This document shows, one piece after another, positions 15,474-24,743 of a stretch of DNA of 64,000 bases (position 1 is its first letter; each line of letters begins with the position of its first letter). Location of the stretch: positions 1 to 64,000 of the forward strand of contig JAFRRT010000039.1 in assembly GCA_017427945.1 (NCBI GenBank). The letters run 5' to 3'. Below the pieces are notes generated by a model. That model had not been told where the DNA came from. It worked only from the letters and a program-made list of their open reading frames with translations, and did no database searches. The position numbers and the translations under genes were made by a program. This stretch comes from Muribaculaceae bacterium (GTDB lineage Bacteria; Bacteroidota; Bacteroidia; Bacteroidales; Muribaculaceae).

Positions 15474-17603
15474 ATGAAGAAAATTGCAATATTGCTGACG
15501 ATGGCCACCATGGCGATGTTAGCTGCCGCTCAGATGGCCAACCCCGTCACCTTCACCTCACAACTCAAAACCAATGGCACCAGCGAGGGCGAAATCGTTT
15601 TCACTGGTAAGATTGACAAAGGCTGGCACGTGTACTCGACCAACCTGAACGGTGCGGGCCCGACCGAGGCAGCCATCACCTTCCATAAGAAAGACGGTGT
15701 GGAACCCGTGGGCGCATTGAAACCCGTCGGCAAGGAGATTTCACAGTATGACGAGATGTTCGGTGCTAAGTTGCGCTACTTTGAGAACAATGTGCAATTT
15801 GTGCAAAAGGTAAAGTTCACCAAGCCTAACTACGACATCGACGCTGATCTGGAATACGGCGCCTGCAACGACCAGTCGTGCCTGCCGCCATCGAGCGTAA
15901 GTTTCAAGAAAGCCGGCAAGTCACCTGCCGTTGACGGCGAAAAGGATAATGATAAGGAAAAAGAAGAACAAGAGAAGAAAGAAGCTGAAGCACTTGCCAA
16001 GGCTAAGGCCGACTCACTCGCAGCCCTGGCAGCTGCCGCAGCCGACAGCGCCGCTATGGCACCCCCCGTTGACAGCGCAGCCCTCGCCGCCCTTGACCAT
16101 GACGCATTGTGGCGTCCTGTAGTAGGCGACATTCAGGCCATCGACGGCACCGACGGAGCCAGCGGTGGACGTTCACTGTGGTACATCTTCCTGTTGGGTC
16201 TGCTGGGCGGATTGGTGGCATTGTTCACCCCCTGCGTGTGGCCCATCATCCCCATGACGGTAAGCTTCTTCCTCAAGCGCGCCAAAGATGACAAGAAAAA
16301 GGGTATCAAGGACGCCATCACCTATGGCATCTCGATTGTCGTCATCTACCTGCTGTTAGGACTTATCGTGACCGCCATTTTCGGTCCCAGCGCGCTCAAC
16401 GCGCTCTCGACCAATGCGGTGTTCAATATCTTCCTGTGCCTGCTGCTGGTAGTCTTTGCCCTGTCGTTCTTCGGCATGTTCGAGATCAAGCTGCCTAGCA
16501 AATGGTCCAACGCCGTTGACAGCAAGGCCAGCAACACCAGCGGACTGCTGTCCATCTTCCTGATGGCCTTCACGCTGGCACTTGTATCCTTCTCGTGCAC
16601 CGGTCCCATCATCGGTTTCCTGCTGGTGGACTTTGCCACGAGCGGTAACTTCTGGGGACCCGCCATCGGCATGCTGGGCTTTGCATTGGCTCTGGCACTG
16701 CCGTTCACGCTGTTTGCCCTCTTCCCCTCATGGTTGAAGTCGGCGCCCAAGTCGGGTGGTTGGATGAACATCCTCAAAGTGGTGCTTGGTTTCATCGAAC
16801 TGGCGTTTGCCTGCAAGTTCTTCTCGGTGGCCGACCTCGCCTACGGCTGGCATCTGATGGACCGCGAGGTGTTCCTGTGCCTGTGGATTGCCATCTTCGG
16901 CCTGCTGGGCCTCTACCTCATCGGCAAACTCAAATTCAAGAGCGACATCGTCGAGCCTGGTGATGAGACCAAACCCATGCCTGTCATCTGCATCATGGGC
17001 GGATTGGTTTCCATCGCCTTCGCCATCTACATGCTGCCGGGCCTGTGGGGAGCACCGTGCAAGGCCGTAAGTGCCTTTGCACCGCCCATGAATACCCAGG
17101 ACTTCAACCTCAACACCAAGGAGGTGCGAGCTGCCTACACCGACTATGAGCAGGGCATGGCCGCCGCTGCCGCCTCGGGCAAACCCGTCTTCCTGGACTT
17201 CACAGGCTTCGGTTGCGTGAACTGCCGCAAGATGGAGGCTGCCGTATGGACCGACCCGAGCGTGGCCGACAAGCTCAACGAGGACTATGTGCTGATTTCG
17301 TTGTTTGTCGATGACAAGCGCCCGCTGCCCGAGCCCATCGAGGTGACCGAGGCAACAGGCGAGAAGCGCACGCTGCGCACCATCGGCGACAAGTGGAGCT
17401 ACCTGCAGCGCTACAAGTTCGGCAGCAATACGCAGCCGTTCTACGTGTGCGTGGACCCGCAGGGCAACGCCTTGAGTGGCTCGTTTAGCTACAAGGAGGA
17501 CGTACCCGCCTTCCTCGACTTCCTGGAAGGCGGCCTCGATACTTATAAAGAACATCTCAACTCGAAGATGAAGGAGATCGAAGAAGCCCTATACAAAAAG
17601 TAA
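15474..17603 (+). CDS. dsbD: Thiol:disulfide interchange protein DsbD
   Basis: The 709-residue inner-membrane protein moves electrons from cytoplasmic thioredoxin to periplasmic disulfide reductases. The three modules and six cysteines are visible: a signal peptide and N-terminal DsbD-alpha-like domain with C131/C136 (ACNDQSCLPP); eight or so membrane helices (about 235-525) with C254 in TPCVWPIIP and C375 in FSCTGP; and a C-terminal thioredoxin domain with C581/C584 (GCVNCRKME). An unusual Lys/Glu/Ala-rich linker (about 155-205) joins the first two. It is probably monocistronic; the next gene is on a separate inserted element. Confidence 0.93.
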   Translation: MKKIAILLTMATMAMLAAAQMANPVTFTSQLKTNGTSEGEIVFTGKIDKGWHVYSTNLNGAGPTEAAITFHKKDGVEPVGALKPVGKEISQYDEMFGAKLRYFENNVQFVQKVKFTKPNYDIDADLEYGACNDQSCLPPSSVSFKKAGKSPAVDGEKDNDKEKEEQEKKEAEALAKAKADSLAALAAAAADSAAMAPPVDSAALAALDHDALWRPVVGDIQAIDGTDGASGGRSLWYIFLLGLLGGLVALFTPCVWPIIPMTVSFFLKRAKDDKKKGIKDAITYGISIVVIYLLLGLIVTAIFGPSALNALSTNAVFNIFLCLLLVVFALSFFGMFEIKLPSKWSNAVDSKASNTSGLLSIFLMAFTLALVSFSCTGPIIGFLLVDFATSGNFWGPAIGMLGFALALALPFTLFALFPSWLKSAPKSGGWMNILKVVLGFIELAFACKFFSVADLAYGWHLMDREVFLCLWIAIFGLLGLYLIGKLKFKSDIVEPGDETKPMPVICIMGGLVSIAFAIYMLPGLWGAPCKAVSAFAPPMNTQDFNLNTKEVRAAYTDYEQGMAAAAASGKPVFLDFTGFGCVNCRKMEAAVWTDPSVADKLNEDYVLISLFVDDKRPLPEPIEVTEATGEKRTLRTIGDKWSYLQRYKFGSNTQPFYVCVDPQGNALSGSFSYKEDVPAFLDFLEGGLDTYKEHLNSKMKEIEEALYKK

Positions 17604-17633
17604 CTCAAACATTTTCCACAGAATACTATTAAC

Positions 17634-17663
17634 CGCCCTACGGGCGGGAAATTAAACAAAATT
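17634..17663 (+). repeat. Left end of GxxExxY element: hairpin plus 15-bp inverted repeat
   Basis: A GC hairpin CCGCCC-TAC-GGGCGG (17634-17648) is followed inward by GAAATTAAACAAAAT (17649-17663), the exact complement of the right end at 18173-18187. The ATG of the enclosed gene is only 10 nt further in. Confidence 0.85.
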
Positions 17664-17673
17664 TAATAATTTA

Positions 17674-18159
17674 ATGACCGCCAAAGAGCATAACGAGCGC
17701 TATAGATTCTTTCATGAAATCACTGGAGAAGCTATGCTTGTTCACAGTGAGTACCATGAAGGCCTACTAGAATCAGCCTATGAAGCCGCCTTGACCTATT
17801 TGCTAAGGCAAAAAGGATATTCTGTAGAGAAACAAGTTATGCTACCCATGTATTGGAAGGATGTGAAACTCGACCAAAGATACTGCATGGATTTGGTCAT
17901 CAACAATGATATAATTGTAGAGCTCAAAGCCATTAGCAATATCGGAAGCCCACACCGTAGACAATTATGGAATTACATGAATCTCACGCACAAGCCGTAT
18001 GGCATGCTTGTGAACTTTGGTGCTAAAAGTTTCTATAGTGAGTGGTATCATCGACACGAAGATGGAAACATTGAGAAAATCACATGGCGAGATTCCATTC
18101 AAGAGATGATTGATTCCAGGATTGAAAAAGTAATAAATTCCAGTCAAACCAGCATGTGA
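17674..18159 (+). CDS. GxxExxY protein, PD-(D/E)XK nuclease-like
   Basis: The 161-residue protein carries the family's namesake motif GLLESAY (G-x-x-E-x-x-Y, around residue 30) and a PD-(D/E)XK-type core MDLVINNDIIVELKA (Asp about 72, Glu-x-Lys about 82-84). The family is widespread in Bacteroidota and related phyla, usually in several copies per genome, with no established function; a DNA or RNA nuclease fold is predicted. The gene is visibly AT-richer than dsbD and the next gene. It is enclosed by a perfect 15-bp inverted repeat with GC hairpin caps, and gene-less relatives of this framework occur elsewhere in the window. This suggests a small selfish element (inference). No clear Shine-Dalgarno. 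Confidence 0.88.
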   Translation: MTAKEHNERYRFFHEITGEAMLVHSEYHEGLLESAYEAALTYLLRQKGYSVEKQVMLPMYWKDVKLDQRYCMDLVINNDIIVELKAISNIGSPHRRQLWNYMNLTHKPYGMLVNFGAKSFYSEWYHRHEDGNIEKITWRDSIQEMIDSRIEKVINSSQTSM

Positions 18160-18172
18160 TCATTTAAAACAT

Positions 18173-18202
18173 ATTTTGTTTAATTTCCCGTGCGAAGCAC
18201 GG
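18173..18202 (+). repeat. Right end of GxxExxY element: 15-bp inverted repeat plus hairpin
   Basis: ATTTTGTTTAATTTC (18173-18187) is the exact complement of 17649-17663 and is followed by a GC hairpin CCGTGC-GAA-GCACGG (18188-18202). The hairpin architecture matches the left end although stem bases differ, which implies conservation of structure rather than sequence. Confidence 0.85.
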
Positions 18203-18232
18203 TCATAATATGAACTTAATTGACCAAGGAAT

Positions 18233-19525
18233 ATGATTGAAGAGAAGGTTAGAGAACAGATTATTGCGTTAATTAAGCGTGAAGTAGTGCCCGCCGTAGG
18301 CTGTACCGAGCCGATGGCAGTAGCCTTGTGCGTGAGCCGCGCCACCGAGGCACTGGGCCATATTCCAGAGAAAATCACCGTTCTGCTCAGCGCCAACGTC
18401 CTGAAGAACGCCATGGGCGTAGGCATTCCCGGCACCGGTATGATAGGCCTGCCCATCGCCATCGCCTTGGGCGCCATCATCGGCAAATCGGAATACAAAC
18501 TTGAGGTGCTCAAGGACATCACCCCTGAAGCACTCGAGCAAGGCAAACAGTATATCAACGAAGGACGCATCGACATCCAACTGAAACAGGACTGCTGCGA
18601 CAAACTCTACGTCGAGGCCATCTGCGAGGGCGGTGGTCACAAGGCCGGTGCCATCATCCAGGGCTCACACACCTGCTTTGTTCAAGTTTCCAGCGATGAC
18701 ATGATCATGCTCATCGACCCTGTTCCCGACGGCTTTGTCGGCGATGACAGTAACGACATCGAGCTGAATCTGCGACTGGTCTATGACTTCGCCATGCAGG
18801 CGCCTGTCGATGAAATACGTTTCATCCTCGAGACCCGTGACTATAACCTCAAGGCAGCTGAAGAGTCCCTGAAGGGCAACTACGGCCACTGCCTGGGCAA
18901 GACGATGGACAGGCCGCTGAGTCACGGCATCTTTGGCAACACCATCTTCTCACGCATCCTCTCAAAGACCGCCCTGGCCTGTGACGCGCGCATGGGTGGT
19001 GCCCTCATCCCCGTGATGAGCAACAGCGGTTCGGGCAACCAGGGCATCTGCGCCACCAATCCTGTCGCCGTCTATGCGATGGAGAATGAAAACACTGAGG
19101 AGGAACTCATCCGCGCCCTCACGCTGAGCCACCTGACCGCCATCTACATCAAGCAGAGTCTGGGCAAACTGAGTGCCCTGTGCGGCTGCGTCGTGGCATC
19201 CATCGGCAGCAGTTGCGGTATCACCTACCTGATGGGCGGCGATTATGAGCGCATGTGCCACGCCGTAAAGAACATGGTTGCCAACCTGACGGGCATGATT
19301 TGTGACGGAGCCAAACCCAGCTGCGCACTGAAAATCACCTCTGGTGTCTCAACTGCCTTGCTAAGCGCCGTTCTCGCCATGGAGGGCCGTCACGTCACCA
19401 GCGCTGAGGGCATCGTCGACGACGACGTGGACCGCTGCATCCATAACCTGACTGTCATCGGTGCCGACGCCATGTGCGCCACCGACAACATGGTCCTCAA
19501 CATCATGACCGGCAAGTCCTCGTGA
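18233..19525 (+). CDS. Serine dehydratase alpha family protein / L-cysteine desulfidase (CyuA-like, UPF0597)
   Basis: The 430-residue protein belongs to the UPF0597/CyuA (YhaM) group, iron-sulfur enzymes that degrade L-cysteine to pyruvate, ammonia and sulfide, or L-serine to pyruvate and ammonia. Signatures are VGCTEPMAVAL with C24, NAMGVGIPGTGM, the SNSGSGNQGI loop, and conserved cysteines in LCGCVVASIGSSCG. These cysteines are candidates for the [4Fe-4S] ligands. Cytoplasmic. Preceded by a fair Shine-Dalgarno (AAGGA). It ends at a strong bidirectional terminator facing the susD gene. Confidence 0.88.
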   Translation: MIEEKVREQIIALIKREVVPAVGCTEPMAVALCVSRATEALGHIPEKITVLLSANVLKNAMGVGIPGTGMIGLPIAIALGAIIGKSEYKLEVLKDITPEALEQGKQYINEGRIDIQLKQDCCDKLYVEAICEGGGHKAGAIIQGSHTCFVQVSSDDMIMLIDPVPDGFVGDDSNDIELNLRLVYDFAMQAPVDEIRFILETRDYNLKAAEESLKGNYGHCLGKTMDRPLSHGIFGNTIFSRILSKTALACDARMGGALIPVMSNSGSGNQGICATNPVAVYAMENENTEEELIRALTLSHLTAIYIKQSLGKLSALCGCVVASIGSSCGITYLMGGDYERMCHAVKNMVANLTGMICDGAKPSCALKITSGVSTALLSAVLAMEGRHVTSAEGIVDDDVDRCIHNLTVIGADAMCATDNMVLNIMTGKSS

Positions 19526-19540
19526 CGCATTTCCATAGAG

Positions 19541-19586
19541 AATATATCAAGGGCCGCATCCGTTTTGGTTGCGGCCCTTGATATAT
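19541..19586. terminator. Bidirectional terminator between the desulfidase gene and susD
   Basis: A very long stem (ATATATCAAGGGCCGCA with its complement) lies between convergent genes. GC-rich centre and AT-rich base serve both directions. Confidence 0.85.
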
Positions 19587-19608
19587 GATTGTAGTTATTC
19601 AGTCCCGA

Positions 19609-21084
19609 TTAACGGCTGCCACCAGCCCACCAAACGGGCTCGGTGAAGATGTACTGGCCAGCGTTGTTGCCGGTGCCGAAGGCTGCCGACACATTGGGAT
19701 TGCTGGTCACGTCACTGCTGCCGTACGGCAGACGCAGGGGCCAGGTGTTACCCGTCGAACCCATGTTCTTGGGATTAGTGAGCACGATGAACTCCTCGCC
19801 CAGCGCCTTGCAACGACGAATGTCATTGTAGGCCTCGATTTGCTCGTCACGGCACTGTGACAGATACTTCTGCACCATGATTTCCTTCAAGGTCACGGGC
19901 AGTGAAGCGATATAATCGGCTGCCGTGGAGGGATCAAACTCAGTGTAATCGGGATAGGCGTCACTATAGGCGTAATCCTCGAACGAAGCCTCGATAGCGG
20001 TTGCCATGTCGTCAGTAGCGTCCTGACCCAGACGGGCCTTGGCCTCGGCAAGGATGAAGTACAACTCACTCTTGCTGAACACGTGGATGGGCGCAGCGCC
20101 ATTGTCAAGCCAAGTGGGACAGTTCACTGATTGAACCAACTTGGCAGCGGCAGCGTCACCAGGCTCGCCAACGATGTTTTCACCGAAGTAGTCGATGTTA
20201 TAGACCGTCTCACGGGGGTCGTCACGTTCCAGCATCAGGTTGTCCACCGTGGTGGATGAACCGGTGTAGTAGCGGCTCCACCAGTAAGCGCTCCAGGGGT
20301 TGTCGGCGGTAACGCCGTTGAACACGTCGAGTTGGGCACCGTCAAAGCCTGCGTCGATAGCGGCCTCGACAGCAGCAATCACCTCGTTCAAGACGTTGCG
20401 GTTACGGAAGTAGGTGTGCAGTTTGTAGCGTGCCTTCAGAGCATAGGCAAGGCCTAACCACTGGTCACAGTCACCGCCGAACAGGATATCGCTCTCGCCC
20501 ACATTGTCGCCACCTTCCTCCAGATTGGCAATGGCGTCTTCAAGCAGATTGAAAATGGCAGTGTAGATGCTTTCCTGACTGTCCAGTTCAGGCTGCAGGT
20601 TGTCAATACCCTGCAGAGCCTGGCTGTAAGGCACGTCACCATGCAGGTCGGTGAGAATACCCAAGTTAAGGGCAGTGAGCGTCTCGGCCATACCCAGCAC
20701 GTCGGTTTGGCCGTAGTTGGGACCGCCTTCACCGCATTTCTCAATGACTTCTTTCAGGCCCTTAAGGGTGCTGTAAGTAGCGTTCCACTCGTTATTAAAG
20801 CAGCTGGTAGCCATATACTCGCTGACGTTGCGCAACTCGGTCCTCATCAGCTGGTTATTGCCCGTGCCGAACTCCTGCTCGGTGAACGAGGAGATATACC
20901 ATGCATAGTTGCCCGAGATGGTGTTGTAAGCCGTGTTCATGATGGATCCGGGAATTACAAACTTGCCATCGACCGTCTCGGCGGTAGGATTGGCCTTGTC
21001 CACATTGATTCGGTCCATCAAGTCTTCACTACAAGAAGTGAACATGATAGCCACTAAGCCTATAAATAAATATTTCAGTTTCAT
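19609..21084 (-). CDS. SusD/RagB-family glycan-binding lipoprotein
   Basis: The 491-residue protein has a lipoprotein signal with C18 (IMFTSCSED) and the all-helical SusD-like fold (SusD_2 type: AWYISSFTEQEFGTGN, then a C-terminal EPVWWAGGSR). It is expected to sit on the outer membrane as a lid over the adjacent SusC pore and to bind the oligosaccharide before import. It follows susC by 52 nt and is the last gene of the locus. Ligand cannot be read from sequence; neighbouring GH97 and GH13 point to alpha-glucan. Confidence 0.93.
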   Translation of the reverse strand: MKLKYLFIGLVAIMFTSCSEDLMDRINVDKANPTAETVDGKFVIPGSIMNTAYNTISGNYAWYISSFTEQEFGTGNNQLMRTELRNVSEYMATSCFNNEWNATYSTLKGLKEVIEKCGEGGPNYGQTDVLGMAETLTALNLGILTDLHGDVPYSQALQGIDNLQPELDSQESIYTAIFNLLEDAIANLEEGGDNVGESDILFGGDCDQWLGLAYALKARYKLHTYFRNRNVLNEVIAAVEAAIDAGFDGAQLDVFNGVTADNPWSAYWWSRYYTGSSTTVDNLMLERDDPRETVYNIDYFGENIVGEPGDAAAAKLVQSVNCPTWLDNGAAPIHVFSKSELYFILAEAKARLGQDATDDMATAIEASFEDYAYSDAYPDYTEFDPSTAADYIASLPVTLKEIMVQKYLSQCRDEQIEAYNDIRRCKALGEEFIVLTNPKNMGSTGNTWPLRLPYGSSDVTSNPNVSAAFGTGNNAGQYIFTEPVWWAGGSR

Positions 21085-21136
21085 ATTTCAGTCTTTTTGA
21101 ATGTATTAAATATGATTGAAAACTCTCAGGAATACT

Positions 21137-24100
21137 TTAGAACGTGATCTTCATACCGCCACCGAAGCTTGAGGTTGCGGGCAGTGAATAGCGCTCGAAG
21201 TAACCGCTCATGTTGCCGTTGGACTGCGACGACTCGGGGTCAAAGTCAGTGAGTTTTGACCAGATGAGGACGTTGCGGGCAAAGCCATAGATTGACAGGT
21301 TGATGCCTGCAAACTTGGGCAGGTCATAGGTCAGCGTGATGTCACGCAGCTTGACATAGCTCATGTCATAGACCATAGACTCGGTGATGTCATAGTATTC
21401 CATGTACCAGTCCTGCTTGAGCACCTCCTTGGTGTTGGGTTGACCTGTAGCCTCGTCGATACCCTCGGCCACCATGGTGCCCTCGTGATAAGGCAGTGAG
21501 TTCTTGGTGGTACCGAAGTACTCCAGAGTGCCCAGCGTACCGTGGTACATCTTGCCGCCCTTGTTCCAATCCCAAGTGGTGGCCAGTGAAACGCGTTTGT
21601 AGCGACCACCCAGGTTGAAGCCCACCTGGAAGTCGGGCGAGCAGTTACCCAGGTTTTCGCTGTCGGCGGTACCCTGAGGCAGACCGTCCTTCAACAGCAG
21701 ATTGCCTGCCTCGTCACGCTTGAAAGCGTAACCGTAGATGTTGGGATAGGTGCAGCCGGCTTGAGCGCGGATCTGCGGCTCAACGAAACCACCCAAGAAG
21801 ATCGACTCAACGCCCTCGGCAAGTTCAACGACTTTGTTATTGATCTTGGAGAAGTTCACACCGAAGGTCAGGTCATAGTCCTTACCCTGGAGAATGTCAG
21901 CGTTCAGCGAAACCTCGTGCGACCAGGTTTCCATCTTACCGGCGTTGGTCATCAAGTACTGATAACCGCTCGAACCCGAGCAGGGAACCGAGAAGATCTG
22001 GTCGGTCACGTTCTGATAGCTCAAGGTGTACTCGAGACGCAGACGGTTATTGAAGAAGTACAGGTCAAGACCGGTCTCAAAGTTGTTGGTGTTCTGAGGC
22101 TTCAGGTTACTGTCATACTTCACCTCGTAGGGAACCAGCGACGATACACCGTTCATCGGGAAGGCCACCGGAGTATAGGTATACATACCGCCGCCATAGG
22201 TCGGAACGGTATAGTAGTCCTTGTAGTAGTGACCTGCCTGGCCCACCTGTGCCCAAGAAGCACGGAATTTACCATAGCTGAGGCCGCTCTTACCCTTCAG
22301 GCCGGGGAGCTCGGTGAAGATCCAACCCAGCGATACCGAGGGATAGAAGAACGAGCGGTTCTTGTAAGGCATCGACGAAACGATATCCTCACGACCGGTC
22401 ACGGTCAAGTAAACCATATCCTTCCACGACATGGTAGCCTGGCCGAAGAAGGCCACACTGCGGTCCTTCCACTCATAGTCCAATGCATAGTCATAGCTGG
22501 TACAGTTCTGCAACGTGGGGAAGCCGAAGTAGTTGAACGCTGAGCCGTCAGTCTCCCAAGTGCGGGCGTTCTCGTGGTTGATCTCATTACCGAGCATGAA
22601 GTTCAGGAACCATTCATCGTCAGCACCGAACTTATAGTCCAGGTTAGCCCAGAACAGGTTGTTGAACACATTCTCACGAACACCAGTCACACTAATCGAA
22701 CCCTTGTCCATGCTATTGCCGGTCCTGCCGTCATAGTACATTTCCTGCACGTCACGGTTGTCGGTAGTCCAGAAGTCGATACCGGCCTGCTCACGGAAAG
22801 TGAGCTTCATGTTCTCGTTGCCCAAATTGGGTGAGAACTCCAGATATGCGTTGCCGAAGAAACGGTTGGTATGACGATAGTACTCGCAATACTTAGCCCA
22901 CCAGTAGGGGTTGTTGAACGAGGTGGTGCGGAAACATACCTGATACTTGGGATCATCGGGGTAGTTGGGGCTGATGCCCTTCAGGTTATACTCGGCGGGA
23001 GCAGCATAAACCACGTTCATGATACCCGAGTTGGCACCAGGAGCGGTGTTGATCTTGCTACTGGAGTAGTTGCCGCTGAAACCTGTCTTCCACTGCTTGT
23101 TGATTTCCCAGTCAACCAGACCACGGGCACCCCAACGAGTCATGTTGGTCGAGGGGATAAGACCTTTCTGGTAACTGTTACTCAAACCGAAGGAGTAGTT
23201 CACGTTGTTGTGCTTCTGAGTGATGGTCAGGTTGACGTTCTCGGTGTAGGCATTCTCAAAGAAGTCACCCAGGTTGTCATAGATCTGGGGAGTCTGCCAA
23301 CCACTCAAGCCACCCCAAGCATACTTGGGGTTATAGTACTGGCCGGCGCTGCCGCCACCAGGAGTTGCGGCACCACCAAATCCGTAATTGACGTCTTTGG
23401 GCAGTTCACTGATCTTGGGACCCCAAGTCATCGAGCTGGCGGGAGAGTAACCCTCGACGGAACCATCATCATATTTCTCATAGTAGTTACCCTGGGCATA
23501 CACATCCTGACGCTGGAACTTGCGCGACACGCGGTCGGCGGCGATGTTGAAGTTCAAGGTCACCGTCGGCTTATCACTGTTGAAAGTTCCGCGTTTGGTG
23601 GTGATGACAATCACACCATTGCTGGCGCGCATACCATAAAGGGCGCTTGCTGCCTGACCCTTCAGCACGTTGATGCTCTCGATGTCATCGGGGTTCAGGT
23701 CAATCGAACGGTTGGGATAATCGGCACCCGTCACACTCTGACCTGTCGAATAGTCGGCAGTCGAGGCGATGGGCATACCATCAACCACATACAGCGGGGT
23801 GTTGTTGCCGCTGAAAGAGCGGGCACCACGGATAACAATCTGAGCCGACGAACCGGGAGCACCACTGGCCTGACGCACCTGTACACCGGTCAACTTGCCC
23901 TGAATGGCGTTGGCCAGTGAGGTGGTTCCGCTGGTATTCAGATCCTCGGCTTTCAAGTTCTGGGTATTATAACCCAGGGCTTTTTTCTCTCGCTTGATAC
24001 CCATGGCAGTCACAACCACTTCATCAAGCAATGTGTTGTCTTCCTGGAGAGCGACAGACACATAACTTGTAGCCGGAACGATTTGGGTTTTGTAGCCCAA

Positions 24101-24322
24101 ACAACTGATGGTCAGCTGCTTCACGTCATCGTTGACGGATACTGTAAACTCACCGTTCGTGTCGGTGGAAGTGCCTTGTGACGTACCCACCGCTTGAATG
24201 GTGGCGCCAATCAGCGGCTCATTGTCACTTGCACTCACGACCTTACCGGTAATGGTCTTGTTGGCCCATGCACTCATCCCAATGAGGCATACGACCATGA
24301 GAGTTGATAAAAGTCTCTTCAT
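21137..24322 (-). CDS. SusC/RagA-family TonB-dependent outer membrane transporter
   Basis: The 1061-residue protein has a signal peptide (1-20), a carboxypeptidase regulatory-like beta domain (ITGKVVSASDNEPLIGATI), a plug domain with the SusC signatures LANAIQGKLTGVQVRQASG and NTPLYVVDGMP, and a beta-barrel ending in aromatic-rich GGGMKITF. It imports oligosaccharides across the outer membrane using TonB energy in complex with the SusD partner. No N-terminal sigma/anti-sigma extension is present, so it is not an FecA-type signalling transporter. A leader of roughly 310 nt precedes it. Confidence 0.96.
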   Translation of the reverse strand: MKRLLSTLMVVCLIGMSAWANKTITGKVVSASDNEPLIGATIQAVGTSQGTSTDTNGEFTVSVNDDVKQLTISCLGYKTQIVPATSYVSVALQEDNTLLDEVVVTAMGIKREKKALGYNTQNLKAEDLNTSGTTSLANAIQGKLTGVQVRQASGAPGSSAQIVIRGARSFSGNNTPLYVVDGMPIASTADYSTGQSVTGADYPNRSIDLNPDDIESINVLKGQAASALYGMRASNGVIVITTKRGTFNSDKPTVTLNFNIAADRVSRKFQRQDVYAQGNYYEKYDDGSVEGYSPASSMTWGPKISELPKDVNYGFGGAATPGGGSAGQYYNPKYAWGGLSGWQTPQIYDNLGDFFENAYTENVNLTITQKHNNVNYSFGLSNSYQKGLIPSTNMTRWGARGLVDWEINKQWKTGFSGNYSSSKINTAPGANSGIMNVVYAAPAEYNLKGISPNYPDDPKYQVCFRTTSFNNPYWWAKYCEYYRHTNRFFGNAYLEFSPNLGNENMKLTFREQAGIDFWTTDNRDVQEMYYDGRTGNSMDKGSISVTGVRENVFNNLFWANLDYKFGADDEWFLNFMLGNEINHENARTWETDGSAFNYFGFPTLQNCTSYDYALDYEWKDRSVAFFGQATMSWKDMVYLTVTGREDIVSSMPYKNRSFFYPSVSLGWIFTELPGLKGKSGLSYGKFRASWAQVGQAGHYYKDYYTVPTYGGGMYTYTPVAFPMNGVSSLVPYEVKYDSNLKPQNTNNFETGLDLYFFNNRLRLEYTLSYQNVTDQIFSVPCSGSSGYQYLMTNAGKMETWSHEVSLNADILQGKDYDLTFGVNFSKINNKVVELAEGVESIFLGGFVEPQIRAQAGCTYPNIYGYAFKRDEAGNLLLKDGLPQGTADSENLGNCSPDFQVGFNLGGRYKRVSLATTWDWNKGGKMYHGTLGTLEYFGTTKNSLPYHEGTMVAEGIDEATGQPNTKEVLKQDWYMEYYDITESMVYDMSYVKLRDITLTYDLPKFAGINLSIYGFARNVLIWSKLTDFDPESSQSNGNMSGYFERYSLPATSSFGGGMKITF

Positions 24323-24593
24323 ACAGTAAACAATTAATTAATACAATTGCTGAGCTAAGCGAGCGCATACTCAGACCAGCAAAAAAGTTGATTATCTCTA
24401 AGGTGTTGTGTTGCAGCAAGTGCGCTCTTCTCACTGAATTTTCTCACCACGATATCAGCCCCTGGTCGTCATGTCATCATGTACACACGCCGAGTTGCTG
24501 TCGTGCAATACACGACAAGCCCCAAGCCAGTGACATGGCTCAAAAACGATCCATACAGAGTTGACATCATCATCACATTTTCATTTTGCCGCA

Positions 24594-24669
24594 CACGGGG
24601 AAAACCCCGTGACGTGAGTTTTAAGGACTTTCTCGAACGGCAAAGATATACAATATTTCACAAAAGCAA
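24594..24669 (-). promoter_or_regulatory. susC promoter with a hairpin at the start of a long leader
   Basis: On the minus strand TTG (24669-24667) is followed after 18 nt by TATCTTTG (24648-24641), placing the start near 24634. About 25 nt downstream lies a strong hairpin CACGGGG-AAAA-CCCCGTG (24611-24594). The remaining leader to 24323 shows no credible open frame. The other contents of the 24323-24743 gap are A/T tracts. Confidence 0.6.
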
Positions 24670-24743
24670 GGCTTTTTTGAAAAAAAATCAAAAAAGCCAC
24701 GCGTTTTTGTGAAAAAACGTCTATTATTTTGTCACTTTTCCTC

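Noticed and set aside
17634-18202. Insertion sequence with a transposase
   Set aside because: The only gene is a GxxExxY protein; there is no DDE, HUH or serine/tyrosine recombinase motif. It is reported as an unclassified cassette instead.
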